Below, in pieces: positions 17,359 through 25,509 of a DNA stretch of 34,570 nucleotides. The notes beneath the pieces were generated by a model, which saw only the letters and a program-made list of their open reading frames with translations, was not told the DNA's origin and ran no database searches. The DNA is from Haematobacter missouriensis (lineage in GTDB: Bacteria > Pseudomonadota > Alphaproteobacteria > Rhodobacterales > Rhodobacteraceae): the NCBI RefSeq assembly GCF_000740775.1, contig NZ_JFGS01000035.1, forward strand, positions 1-34,570, in the 5' to 3' direction. Position 1 is the stretch's first letter. Every line of letters starts with the position of its first letter. The position numbers were made by a program, and so were the translations under genes.

Positions 17359-17816
17359 CAGAGGGCTCCGAATTCGGGTTTGAGGTCGATCAGCGGCGTG
17401 CCGTCCACGCAGTCAAGACCGCGCACGGTAAGAATGGTCCCCTCCACCCCCATGAGCCGCACCACCGAGGAGGCGATGGGGTTGGGCCGCAGCGGGGAAC
17501 GGATAGCGAAGGTACCGATGGAACCGTCGGCGCAATGCGGGTTCTGCCGCACAGCGTCACGCCGCGAAAGATGCATCCAGTAGAGAACCTGCACCTTCTC
17601 ATGTCGCGCGACTCCTTCCAGCGCCGCGGTCCAGCGGGGGTCGAGCTCGATCCGGCAGGCCGGACCGCTTTCGGCATCGCCCCGCTTGGGACATTCCGCC
17701 CGGCTGGTCCACGGCGTGCGGATCCGTCCAATGAACCACAGGCCCGCGTCGAAACGGTCGGGCAGCGCCACGCTCTCCTCATGCGGGCGGAGCGGGTCGG
17801 TCTGCATATCTGTCAT
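17331..17816 (-). CDS. trmO: TrmO/TsaA-like tRNA (t6A37) N6-methyltransferase
   Basis: This 161-residue protein carries the beta-barrel signature of the TsaA/TrmO family: IGRIRTPW near residue 30, FAIRSPLRPNPIASSVVRL near 104-122, and GLDCVDGTPLIDLKP near 134-148. Characterised TrmO uses S-adenosylmethionine to methylate threonylcarbamoyl-adenosine at position 37 of tRNA-Thr. The ATG at 17816 overlaps the upstream stop (TGATG). An in-frame TTG sits one codon earlier. It overlaps the downstream binding-protein gene by 28 bp. A tRNA-modification-type protein inside an importer operon is odd. It may be a paralogue with another methyl acceptor, so the tRNA role is a family-level inference. Confidence 0.82.
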   Translation of the reverse strand: MTDMQTDPLRPHEESVALPDRFDAGLWFIGRIRTPWTSRAECPKRGDAESGPACRIELDPRWTAALEGVARHEKVQVLYWMHLSRRDAVRQNPHCADGSIGTFAIRSPLRPNPIASSVVRLMGVEGTILTVRGLDCVDGTPLIDLKPEFGALWCDTSPQSR

Positions 17817-18387
17817 CAACGCCCCATCAGCTCAGAGGCATTTGCCAGGGCGGCGGCCTGGCCGAAGGCGAAGCCCAGTTCCGTCACCGCCTCGTTGGTG
17901 ATCGCGGCGGCAATGACCGCCCCGTCTCTGCCCGCACATGGCCGGTGACGGCACCGGTGATGATCTCCACCGCGGCGCCTCGCAGGACGTTGCGCGCAAC
18001 ACGTTTCATGGGCTGCTCGCCCGCGGTGCGATTCGTCGGCAGAGAGCATGACAGACGTCGCGGGGCCGGGCCCGAGCTCGATGTCGGCAGCCAGAGGCCC
18101 GCCGCGTTGGCGGCGAAACGGAGAAAGGCACCACCCCATTCCGGGCGATGCCGCGAACCCGCCGGCAGGCCCGCCGCACAGGACTTGCCGATGACTTTCG
18201 TCAGCCCGCGCCTTGCCGCCGCCTGCTTGCGCAGCCTGTTGAGGATCAGCCCCCGCGCGACAGCCAAACCGGCCTGGCCCGCAAACCCGACCTGCTGCGG
18301 CATCCCGGCCTCCCGGCAATAACCCGAAAGCCCGCTGTCTCGGTTCATGCAGGGCATGCGGACCAGGCCGCGGAGGAGCCGCAACAC
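17816..18387 (-). pseudogene. Frameshifted Mop/TOBE-domain gene (ModE-like or molybdenum-binding)
   Basis: The 3' part reads as a single Mop/TOBE domain once a frame change is allowed. MKRVARNVLRGAAVEIITGAV lies in one frame (about 17945-18010), and AVIAAAITNEAVTELGFAFG then ANASELM, to the stop at 17816, lies in the next. This matches the domain pattern ARN-hydrophobic-GAV...TNEAV-LG...KAS, which binds molybdate or tungstate in ModE, ModC and Mop proteins. The junction near 17925 fits loss of one base. The stop overlaps the trmO start, so the gene was the translational leader of this operon. The 5' half (18056-18387) shows fragments in two frames and no recognised DNA-binding domain, so the ModE assignment and left limit are tentative. 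A sequencing error could also explain the shift. Confidence 0.5.
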
Positions 18388-18869
18388 TGTCTCCCGCCTT
18401 CCCCGCCGTTCCTTCGGTCACGGCCCCTACGGAGCCGACCATCCGGATCCCCTCAACCACAGCGTACTCCTTGCCAGGGGCCAAGGCGCGCCTGGTTTCC
18501 AGTATCCCGGCCCGATGTGACATACCGGATGTCCACACGCCCTTTCCCCCCGCGCGCATCCCAGCAGCGTTATGTATCGAAGGAACATATCCGCTCATGA
18601 ATTTCAAGTGGGACACCCCGCGCCAGGCATCGCAGCAGCTTGAAGACCAGCGAAAGCGGAGACCGCTCGCACTCGGCGAATGGCACCGCCGCGAGCGACA
18701 TGGGACCATGCGCGCGCCGGGGGCAGTTCTTTCCCGCAGGCCGGGCGCATTTGTGACCCATTTCGACGGTGCCGGGGAACAGGCGGCATGAAGCGGCGTG
18801 CTTCAACAGATCACCCAAGCGACGCGCAAGCCCCTTTCCGGGGAAATCCGCGGCGCGCCTTCCCGACGA
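18388..18869. other. Gene-free stretch between the synthetase and the Mop-domain fragment
   Basis: No supported coding region was found. The minus-strand frames (18570-18818 and the upstream extension of 17816-18709) show no domain. The only structure noted is the dyad at 18568-18593, listed separately. Confidence 0.5.
18568..18593 (-). promoter_or_regulatory. Mo-box-like dyad upstream of the Mop-domain/ABC operon
   Basis: CGTTATGT (18568-18575) and ACATATCCG (18585-18593) form an imperfect inverted repeat with 9 bases between the arms. Arms beginning CGnnAT and ending in AT-rich dyads resemble ModE-type operators. It is about 180 bases upstream of the fragmentary gene on the minus strand. 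The match is from memory, not a scored comparison. Confidence 0.3.
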
Positions 18870-21800
18870 TCAGTCGAACTTGCGCATCCGGCAGACAAGT
18901 TCAGGACCGATCAGGGCCGATATCTCGGGCGAGGTCATCTGCGCGTGCAGGCAGGGCACATTGAGCAGATCGAGCGGCTCGGCATAGGCTTGCCACATCT
19001 CGGATCTCAGCGGTTTGCCGGCATGGTCCCGCGCGGCGCGGATGTGGGTCAGGGTCGCGGGCATGGGACTGTGGTAATGATTGCGGACAAGCCGGTTGGT
19101 ATCCGTCACTACGCGCACCACGCCGTCGAGCGTCCGCTCCGGTAGGTTGCCGAGCGCGGTATCCCCCGCGCGGAGAAAGGCGACGACGGCTTCGCGGGTG
19201 GCGAGCTCCGGATGGGCGTCCGGGTCGTAGCCCGCGATGGCCAGAAGCGCGCGGAGCGCCACCACGGGATCGGGGTCCGGCTCATCACGCCAGCAATCCG
19301 CCGGATAGCTGTCGAGAAGCGCGACCAGCCCCGGCTCGCGCCCCATCTGCGTCAGCGCAACGGCCATTTCCTGTGCGATGAGGCCCCCGACTGACCAGCC
19401 TGCCAGATGCACCGGACCGTCCGGCTGGACCTCCGCCACAAGGTGAGCATAGCGACGGGCCAGCGCCGCAAGGCTCTCCGGCATGGGCTTGTCGGGGTCA
19501 AGGCCGGGATGCTGAAGCCCCCAGACCTGTCGTTCCGGCGCGATCTGCCGGACAAGCGCACGGTAGCCCCAGACGATGCCGCCCGCGGGATGGATCAAGA
19601 ACAGCGGCGCCTTCTCCCTGTCGCCATCGGCCAGCAACAGGGTCATGCCAAGGCCGTCATCCCGAGGCCGTGCAGCATCCAGCGCGGTGGCAAAAGAGGA
19701 AAGCACCGGATGTTCAAAGAGTGTGCCCAGCCCGCATTCGCGGCCGGTCTCCTCCTCGATCCGCAGGACGAGACGGACGGCCAGCAGGGAATCCCCGCCC
19801 AAGGCAAAGAAATCGGCCTCAGCCGCGACGGGGTCGGAGAGATGCAGAACCTCCGCGAAGAGAGTGGCCAGAAGGGCTTCCGTGGGCGTTTGCGCGGTGC
19901 GGCCGGCCGCCACGAACGTCGGTGCGGGCAGGCTCTTGCGGTCGAGCTTGCCGTTGGAGGTGACGGGAAGCGCGTCGAGCGGCACTTCGGCGGAGGGCAG
20001 CATGTAAGCGGGCAGGCGCGCGGCCAACAGGGGCGAAAGCGCGCCCCGCCTGTAACCTTCCGTGGGCACGAGATAGGCGACCAGCCGTTTCTCTCCTGCA
20101 TGATCCTCGCGCGCAACGACAACGGTTTCGCGCGCAAGGCCGGTCGCCATGATCGCCGCTTCGATCTCGCCCAGTTCGATCCTGAGACCCCGGACCTTCA
20201 CCTGATGATCCGAGCGACCCAGATAGACGACTGCCCCGTCCGGCCGGAGGCGTGCGAGGTCTCCGGTTGCATAGAGCCGCTCGCCCGGATGGGCCGGATC
20301 GGCGACGAACCGGGCATCGGTCAGGTCGCGGCGGCCGAGATAACCGCGCGCGAGCTGCGCCCCGCCCAGATAGAGATGCCCGGCAAGGCCCGGCGGCACG
20401 GGGCGCATCCGGTCGTCCAGAACGTCGAGCCGGGTATTCCAGACCGGGAAACCGATCGGCAGCGGGTTGCTGCGGTCCTCTGCTGGCGCGGGCCAGTAGC
20501 TCACGTCCACCGCCGCCTCTGTCGGCCCATAGAGGTTGTGCAGTTCTGCCGAAATACGCCGGTGAAAACGGTCGCGCTGGTCTGCGGTCAGTTCTTCGCC
20601 GGAACAGAAGACCCGGCGCAACGACAGGCCTTCCGAGGCCGGCACCGCAAGGAAGGACGACAGCATGGATGGCACGAAATGCAGCGTGGTAATCCCATGT
20701 TCCCGGATCGCAGCCGCGATGGCCGAGGGATCCCGATGTGCACCGGGTGGCGCCATGACAAGCTCCGCACCGGCGATCAGCGGCAGGAAGAACTCCCAAA
20801 CCGAGACGTCGAAAGTCGCGGGCGTTTTCTGAAGGATCCGGTCGTCTGGCGCGATCCCATACTGCGTCCGCATCCAGAGCAGCCGGTTCACGATGGCCCG
20901 ATGCTCTATCACCACACCCTTCGGCTCACCCGTAGAGCCGGAGGTGAATATGACATAAGTCATATTGCTCGCGGAGATATCGATCTGCGGCGCGTCCCCC
21001 TGCTCCGGCCAGTCGGAAACCAGCAGGAGCGGCGTTCCCGCCGGAAACAGACCCGCCCTCTCCGCCGTGGTCAGCACAACGACGGGTGCCGCCATCCTCA
21101 GGATGCGCGCGATCCGTTCCGGGGGATGGTCGAGATCGAGCGGCAGATAGGCGGCTCCGGCGCGCAACACGCCGACCAGCGCCACGGGAAGTTCGGCAGA
21201 CCGCTCCAGAGCCACCGCCACGATCCGTTCCGGCCCGGCGCCCCGGCGCCCGAGTTCCGCGGCGAGAGCATCGCTGCGACGCTTCAGCTCCGCATAGGTC
21301 AGTGTATCGGTGCCGGCAGTGATCGCGGGCGCATGGGGCGTCGCCGCCATCTGCCTCTCGATGAGCGCGGAGAGCGTCGTTTCCGGCACCGGGGTCCGCA
21401 CGTCTTCGGCGCGGGCGTCATGGAGGGCGATTTCCTCCGGCGAGGCCGTGGCGACATCCGCGAGCCGTTCGGCGACAAGGGCGTTCTGCAGGAACGCGAC
21501 CATCCGGGCGGAATGGGCGGCTATCTCATCGGCGGTGTAAAGATCGGGGTTGGCGTCGATCTCGAACAGCAGGCCTGAACGAGCGTCCCCCCGGAATGTC
21601 ATCGTGATATCATCCACCGCGCCCGCGCCAAGAATGTGCAGGCCCACCTCCAACCCGGCAAAGACCGGCGGCAGGTCAAAGGGCTGCACGTTCACCAGCG
21701 GCCCGTAAAGCCGCCGGGTGCCGCCGATGAGCCCCAGATCCCGACGCAACTGCTCACTCCGGTAGCGTCCGTGGCGCCGCGACTGCATGAGTTGCTTCGC

Positions 21801-22754
21801 CACGTCGGTCAGCCAGTCCGGCAGCGGCGCGTCCTCATCGGGCGTCAGGCGCAGGGGCAGGACGTTCATCACCATGCAGGGCAGCCGGGCGGCCTTGCTG
21901 CCCATGCGGGCCATGAATGGCACGCCCAGCATGGCCTCCCCTTCGGACCATCGCGCCAGATAGGCGCCGGCAAGCCCCGTTAGCACATCGGGCCATGTCA
22001 GCCGATGGCGTGCGGCAAACGCGGTCAGATCCTGCTGAAGGGTGTCTGGGAGCCAACGGCTGTGGCGCAGGAACGTGTGCGCCGAAACAGCACGCCCCGG
22101 GGCAGGGCCGGCCACTTCCGGCAGATCGGCAAGGGTCTGCCGCCACCAGCCGCGGTCAGCCTCCCGGCGCGGCGAATTCCGGTAGTCCGCATCCTCCTCC
22201 AGCGCACGGGCGAGCGCGGGAAAGGCCACGGGCGGCGGCGCCCCGGCCACCAGCGCTGAATAATGCTCTCCAATGCGGTTCGTCACCAGCACCATGCCGT
22301 AGCCATCAATGGCGAGGTGATGAATCCGTTCGTAAAGGAGGTGCCTCCCCCCCGGAAGAAGAAACAGCGTGAAGGCCGCGACCGGCTCCTGCGCGAGGTT
22401 CAGCGGCCTGTCGCTGTCGGCCTTCATCAGCGCCAGCGCCTCGGTTTCGGCATTCGGGCGATGGGTGAGGTCCACGATCGTCAGCGCAGGCCCCTCGCTG
22501 TGTCGCCACTGCACCGGCCCCTCCGGCGTTGCCCGGAACCGCAGATGCAACGCCTCCGTTTCCCGGATCGTACGCGCGACGGCTGTGCGAAACGCTTCAA
22601 GGTCAAGCGCCCCGTTCAGCTCCAGATATTGCCCCGTGTTGAGGATCGGGTTTGTCAGGTCGAGCGCCTGAGTGTACCATAGCCCTTCCTGCGCTTCGGT
22701 CAGCGGAAAACCTTGCCCCGAGACGGGCGGCGACAGGGGGCTCTGGTCAGTCAT
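18870..22754 (-). CDS. Non-ribosomal peptide synthetase, EntF-like (C-A-T-TE)
   Basis: This 1294-residue, single-module synthetase has four domains. The condensation domain (about 15-440) has the catalytic HHLAIDG at His145-Gly151. The adenylation domain (about 460-945) has TSGSTGEPKG at 604-613. Reading its specificity residues (Asp649, Val650, Trp653, His692, Phe716, Ser718, Leu741, Val749, Asp750, Lys936) gives DVWHFSLVDK, the serine code of EntF as I recall it. The thiolation domain has LGGDSL with carrier Ser989. The thioesterase has GWSVGG (Ser1121), Asp1148 and a plausible catalytic His1270. It would join an aryl acid from the carrier protein to serine and release or cyclise the oligomer. 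The length matches EntF. Its start is one base after the carrier-gene stop. No MbtH-like gene is in the window. Confidence 0.93.
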   Translation of the reverse strand: MTDQSPLSPPVSGQGFPLTEAQEGLWYTQALDLTNPILNTGQYLELNGALDLEAFRTAVARTIRETEALHLRFRATPEGPVQWRHSEGPALTIVDLTHRPNAETEALALMKADSDRPLNLAQEPVAAFTLFLLPGGRHLLYERIHHLAIDGYGMVLVTNRIGEHYSALVAGAPPPVAFPALARALEEDADYRNSPRREADRGWWRQTLADLPEVAGPAPGRAVSAHTFLRHSRWLPDTLQQDLTAFAARHRLTWPDVLTGLAGAYLARWSEGEAMLGVPFMARMGSKAARLPCMVMNVLPLRLTPDEDAPLPDWLTDVAKQLMQSRRHGRYRSEQLRRDLGLIGGTRRLYGPLVNVQPFDLPPVFAGLEVGLHILGAGAVDDITMTFRGDARSGLLFEIDANPDLYTADEIAAHSARMVAFLQNALVAERLADVATASPEEIALHDARAEDVRTPVPETTLSALIERQMAATPHAPAITAGTDTLTYAELKRRSDALAAELGRRGAGPERIVAVALERSAELPVALVGVLRAGAAYLPLDLDHPPERIARILRMAAPVVVLTTAERAGLFPAGTPLLLVSDWPEQGDAPQIDISASNMTYVIFTSGSTGEPKGVVIEHRAIVNRLLWMRTQYGIAPDDRILQKTPATFDVSVWEFFLPLIAGAELVMAPPGAHRDPSAIAAAIREHGITTLHFVPSMLSSFLAVPASEGLSLRRVFCSGEELTADQRDRFHRRISAELHNLYGPTEAAVDVSYWPAPAEDRSNPLPIGFPVWNTRLDVLDDRMRPVPPGLAGHLYLGGAQLARGYLGRRDLTDARFVADPAHPGERLYATGDLARLRPDGAVVYLGRSDHQVKVRGLRIELGEIEAAIMATGLARETVVVAREDHAGEKRLVAYLVPTEGYRRGALSPLLAARLPAYMLPSAEVPLDALPVTSNGKLDRKSLPAPTFVAAGRTAQTPTEALLATLFAEVLHLSDPVAAEADFFALGGDSLLAVRLVLRIEEETGRECGLGTLFEHPVLSSFATALDAARPRDDGLGMTLLLADGDREKAPLFLIHPAGGIVWGYRALVRQIAPERQVWGLQHPGLDPDKPMPESLAALARRYAHLVAEVQPDGPVHLAGWSVGGLIAQEMAVALTQMGREPGLVALLDSYPADCWRDEPDPDPVVALRALLAIAGYDPDAHPELATREAVVAFLRAGDTALGNLPERTLDGVVRVVTDTNRLVRNHYHSPMPATLTHIRAARDHAGKPLRSEMWQAYAEPLDLLNVPCLHAQMTSPEISALIGPELVCRMRKFD

Positions 22755-22755
22755 G

Positions 22756-22992
22756 TTACTGGGCGGCCCGATGCTCGTTGATGACAGTCCACCATCCGCC
22801 CAGCGTATCGTATTCGGCGAGTGCTCCGAAATCCGCAGTCAGCCCGGCCTGCTCCCAGCCGAGGATAAGTGTCATCAGCCGCATGGAATCCAGCCCCAGA
22901 TCGGGCAGATTGTCATCGTCGCCGATCTCGGATGGATCGACATAGAGCACGTCCGCGATGTCCTTGCGCATCCGGTCCAAGGTCAGGGTCAT
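22756..22992 (-). CDS. Free-standing aryl carrier protein
   Basis: This 78-residue, four-helix carrier domain has the phosphopantetheine attachment motif LGLDSMRLM (Ser36). DSMRLM resembles the aryl carrier half of EntB-type proteins. In EntB that domain is fused behind an isochorismatase; here it stands alone. It would hold the aryl acid activated by the EntE-like ligase and present it to the condensation domain of the synthetase. Its ATG overlaps the ligase stop (ATGA, 22989-22992), and one base separates its stop from the synthetase start, so the three genes form a tight operon. No phosphopantetheinyl transferase gene is seen in the window. Confidence 0.9.
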   Translation of the reverse strand: MTLTLDRMRKDIADVLYVDPSEIGDDDNLPDLGLDSMRLMTLILGWEQAGLTADFGALAEYDTLGGWWTVINEHRAAQ

Positions 22993-24629
22993 GCGGTCTT
23001 CTCTCCATTCAGATATTTGGCGCGTAAGGCCGCACGCAACGCCTTGCGGCTGACCTTGCCGACGGCAGTCGCTTCGAACGCGGTTACGAAGACCACCTGA
23101 TCGGGCACCTTGAAATCGGCAACACCCCTCGAACGCATGAAGGCGCGCACTCCGGCGGCCTTCGGGCGCTCCTCCCCCGCGGGAATGACAAAGGCGCAGC
23201 TGCGCTCCCCCAGATAGGCGTCGGGGATCGAAACCACCGCCGCGTCGAAGATCTGCGGATGCGCCAGCAGGTGATCCTCGATCTCCTCGGCGGAAATCTT
23301 CTCCCCTGCGCGGTTGATGTGATCGCCCGCCCGCCCCTGCACCACCAGATAGCCCCCCGGCAGCCGCTTCACGATATCGCCCGTGCGGTAGAACCCATCG
23401 GGTGTAAAGCTGCGGGCATTGGCGGCAGGTTCGTTGTGATAGGCGCGGATCGTGTAGGGTCCGCGGGTCAGCAGATGCCCCGCCTCGCCGTCCGGCACGG
23501 GGTTGCCGTTGTCATCGAGAACCAGAATCTCGTCATCCGGGCTGATGGGGCGACCTTGCGTGTTGACGATGATCTCCTCGGGATCGTCGAGGCGGGTGTA
23601 GTTCACCAGGCCCTCCGCCATGCCGAAAACCTGCTGCAGCGTGCAACCCAGCACCGGACGGACCCGCGCCGCTGCTTCGGGGAGGAATTTCGCGCCACCC
23701 ACGCCCAGTACCCTAAGGCTGGACAGATCATGCTTCGTTGCCGGCGCGGCCTGTATCCACAGCAGCGCCAGCGGCGGGACAAGGCCGGTGATCGTCACCC
23801 CCTCGCGTTCGATGAGGGCGAAGGCGGTGGGCGGGCTGGGGTCCGGGCTCATCACGACCCGTCCACCGGCATAGAGGGTACCGAAAACGCCCGGAGAGCT
23901 CATGGGGAAGTTATGCGCCACGGGTAGCGCCGCCAGATAGACCGTGTCGGCATCCAGCCCACAGATCTCCGCGCTGGCGCGAAAGCTGTAGATGTAATCG
24001 TCATGTGTCCGGGGGATGAGCTTGGACAGGCCCGTGCTGCCGCCGGAAATCTGGAGAAAGGCAACGGCCGCGGGATCGACCTCAGGGAGTGCCACCGCCT
24101 CGCGAGGCAGGGCGTCCATGGCGAGATGCGGCCCCGCGTCACCGATGACGACCACATGGGCAAGTGCGGGAACCTCGGCCTGCACCACGCTGGCCAGCGG
24201 CCGGTAGTCGAACCCGTCGAGCCGCTCCGCCACCACCAGCGCCTTGGCATGGGACTGGCGGGCGAAGTGGATCAGCTCGGTCTGCCGATGTGCGGGGAGT
24301 GCATAGACCGGGATAAGACCCGCCAGAAACAGCCCGAAGACCGCCGGGAAGAACCCCGCGACATTCGGGATCTGCACGATCACCCGGTCCCCCGGCATAA
24401 GCCCTAGCCCGAGGAATCCGGCCGCTGCCGTCTCTGCCCGAGCAAGCAGCTCGCCATATGTCCAGCGTATCTCCCCATCCACCACGGCTACGCGGTCGGG
24501 GTGGCTGGCCGCGCGCTTCCGCAGGAAGCCGCCCATCGTTTCGCCGCACCAATATCCCTTCTCGCGGTAGCGTGCGGCAACGTCCTGCGGCCAAATCTGG
24601 CGGGGCGCGTTCTGGTCGGATTGCACCAT
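22989..24629 (-). CDS. 2,3-dihydroxybenzoate-AMP ligase, EntE/DhbE-like
   Basis: This 546-residue aryl-acid adenylating enzyme activates the acid with ATP and loads it onto the carrier protein. Motifs are the phosphate loop [10 protein letters not shown] (194-203), the aryl-binding [13 protein letters not shown] with Asn240, Phe241 and Ser245, and [18 protein letters not shown] with Val342. It also has the C-terminal hinge [16 protein letters not shown] and the lysine of AVGKVSRK. Ser245 and Val342 align with DhbE Ser240 and Val337, the pair associated with 2,3-dihydroxybenzoate over salicylate. It is first in the ligase-carrier-synthetase operon. The genes that would make DHB are missing from the window, so the acid is made elsewhere in the genome or taken up. 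Confidence 0.92.
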   Translation of the reverse strand: MVQSDQNAPRQIWPQDVAARYREKGYWCGETMGGFLRKRAASHPDRVAVVDGEIRWTYGELLARAETAAAGFLGLGLMPGDRVIVQIPNVAGFFPAVFGLFLAGLIPVYALPAHRQTELIHFARQSHAKALVVAERLDGFDYRPLASVVQAEVPALAHVVVIGDAGPHLAMDALPREAVALPEVDPAAVAFLQISGGSTGLSKLIPRTHDDYIYSFRASAEICGLDADTVYLAALPVAHNFPMSSPGVFGTLYAGGRVVMSPDPSPPTAFALIEREGVTITGLVPPLALLWIQAAPATKHDLSSLRVLGVGGAKFLPEAAARVRPVLGCTLQQVFGMAEGLVNYTRLDDPEEIIVNTQGRPISPDDEILVLDDNGNPVPDGEAGHLLTRGPYTIRAYHNEPAANARSFTPDGFYRTGDIVKRLPGGYLVVQGRAGDHINRAGEKISAEEIEDHLLAHPQIFDAAVVSIPDAYLGERSCAFVIPAGEERPKAAGVRAFMRSRGVADFKVPDQVVFVTAFEATAVGKVSRKALRAALRAKYLNGEKTA

Positions 24630-24659
24630 GCGATATACCTGCTCCTCGGGTGGCCATCA

Positions 24660-24703
24660 GACCCAGTCTGGGTCGGCATAACCGTCCAGACAAAAACAGT
24701 CAA
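24660..24703 (-). promoter_or_regulatory. Promoter and operator of the siderophore assembly operon
   Basis: Minus strand: -35 TTGACT (24703-24698), 17-base spacer, -10 TATGCC (24680-24675). The predicted start point falls inside a perfect dyad GACCCAG-A-CTGGGTC (24660-24674), where a repressor would block initiation. The -35 side overlaps the 13-mer GACTGTTTTTGTC (24701-24689), which resembles GACAAAGTTTGTC at the yncE promoter. The ligase ATG follows GAGGAG and a possible AGG site. Iron control is expected from the genes but is not proven by these motifs. Confidence 0.55.
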
Positions 24704-24793
24704 CTTTGCGCGTGCGGCGCTTCTGCAGCATTGCGGGGACGCAAGATCAATGGCATGTGACCTTGACCTCCTCCTTTGACGAGACCCGCGCTG

Positions 24794-25372
24794 ATGCCCT
24801 CCCCCAAAATTCCCCTGCGCGATACAGCGACCGTTTACGGCCGGGTCACGCGCATTCTTCACTGGTCGATCGCCGCACTGATTTTGTGGCAATTGTTCGG
24901 CATGACATTGCGGCTGATATTCGGCCGTCAGCCAGTCGTATCCTTCTTCGTCGGGTGGCATCAGCCGGTGGGCACGGTGCTCTTCGGGCTGATCCTCATC
25001 CGGGTGATCTGGGCCTTCGCCAATCGGGGAAACCGGCCCTCGTATGGGGCGGGTCTCATCGGGCTCGCGGCGCGGCTCGGGCATCTGGCGCTTTACGCGG
25101 TGATGCTGGTCGTGCCGGCGGTGGCGCTCCTGCGGTCCTGGGGATCGGAGCGGGTCTTTGCGCCCTTCGGCTTTCAGATTTTCCCGGCCCGCACCACGCC
25201 GGTGGAGTGGGCGGTCGGGTTGGGCGATGCGCTGCACGGCGAGATGGGCTGGGTTCTGGCGCTGCTCATCCTGGGCCATGTCGTCATGGTCGGCCTGCAT
25301 GAGGGGATGTGGCGCGACGGGACCATGGCCCGGATGGCCGGCTCCCGCGCGCGGCGCAGTTGGCGAAGGTAG
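24794..25372 (+). CDS. Cytochrome b561 family protein
   Basis: This 192-residue, four-helix inner-membrane cytochrome b has candidate heme histidines at His23 (ILHWS), His56 (GWHQP), His97 (LGHLALY), His148 (LHGEMGW), His162 (LGHVVMV) and His169. Proteins of this family pass electrons between quinols and small carriers; some are linked to ferric reduction. It is divergent from the siderophore operon and convergent with the TRAP/ABC operon. This suggests a reductive role in iron release, which is inference. The ATG at 24794 is chosen; a TTG at 24776 is in frame, but neither has a strong ribosome site. Its stop overlaps a TIR-like sequence. Bases 25373-25509 hold only weak dyads (for example GAGCG/CGCTC at 25473-25487) and no clear terminator. 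Confidence 0.85.
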   Translation: MPSPKIPLRDTATVYGRVTRILHWSIAALILWQLFGMTLRLIFGRQPVVSFFVGWHQPVGTVLFGLILIRVIWAFANRGNRPSYGAGLIGLAARLGHLALYAVMLVVPAVALLRSWGSERVFAPFGFQIFPARTTPVEWAVGLGDALHGEMGWVLALLILGHVVMVGLHEGMWRDGTMARMAGSRARRSWRR

Positions 25373-25509
25373 GCTGCTGAGAACGGCCAGAAGTCTCGTG
25401 CCTCTGCTCTGAACGTCGGGAAATCGTCCCCAGCATGCCCCGACATGCGTGATGTGTGCCTCCGAATGGTCAGAGCGATTTCCGCTCCGAGCCGAAGCTG
25501 AAAGCCCGT

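Noticed and set aside
19407-21578. 723-codon plus-strand open frame
   Set aside because: It is antisense to the EntF-like gene, whose domains are all intact. Its translation is rich in Arg, Gly and His and has no domain. It is a high-GC shadow.
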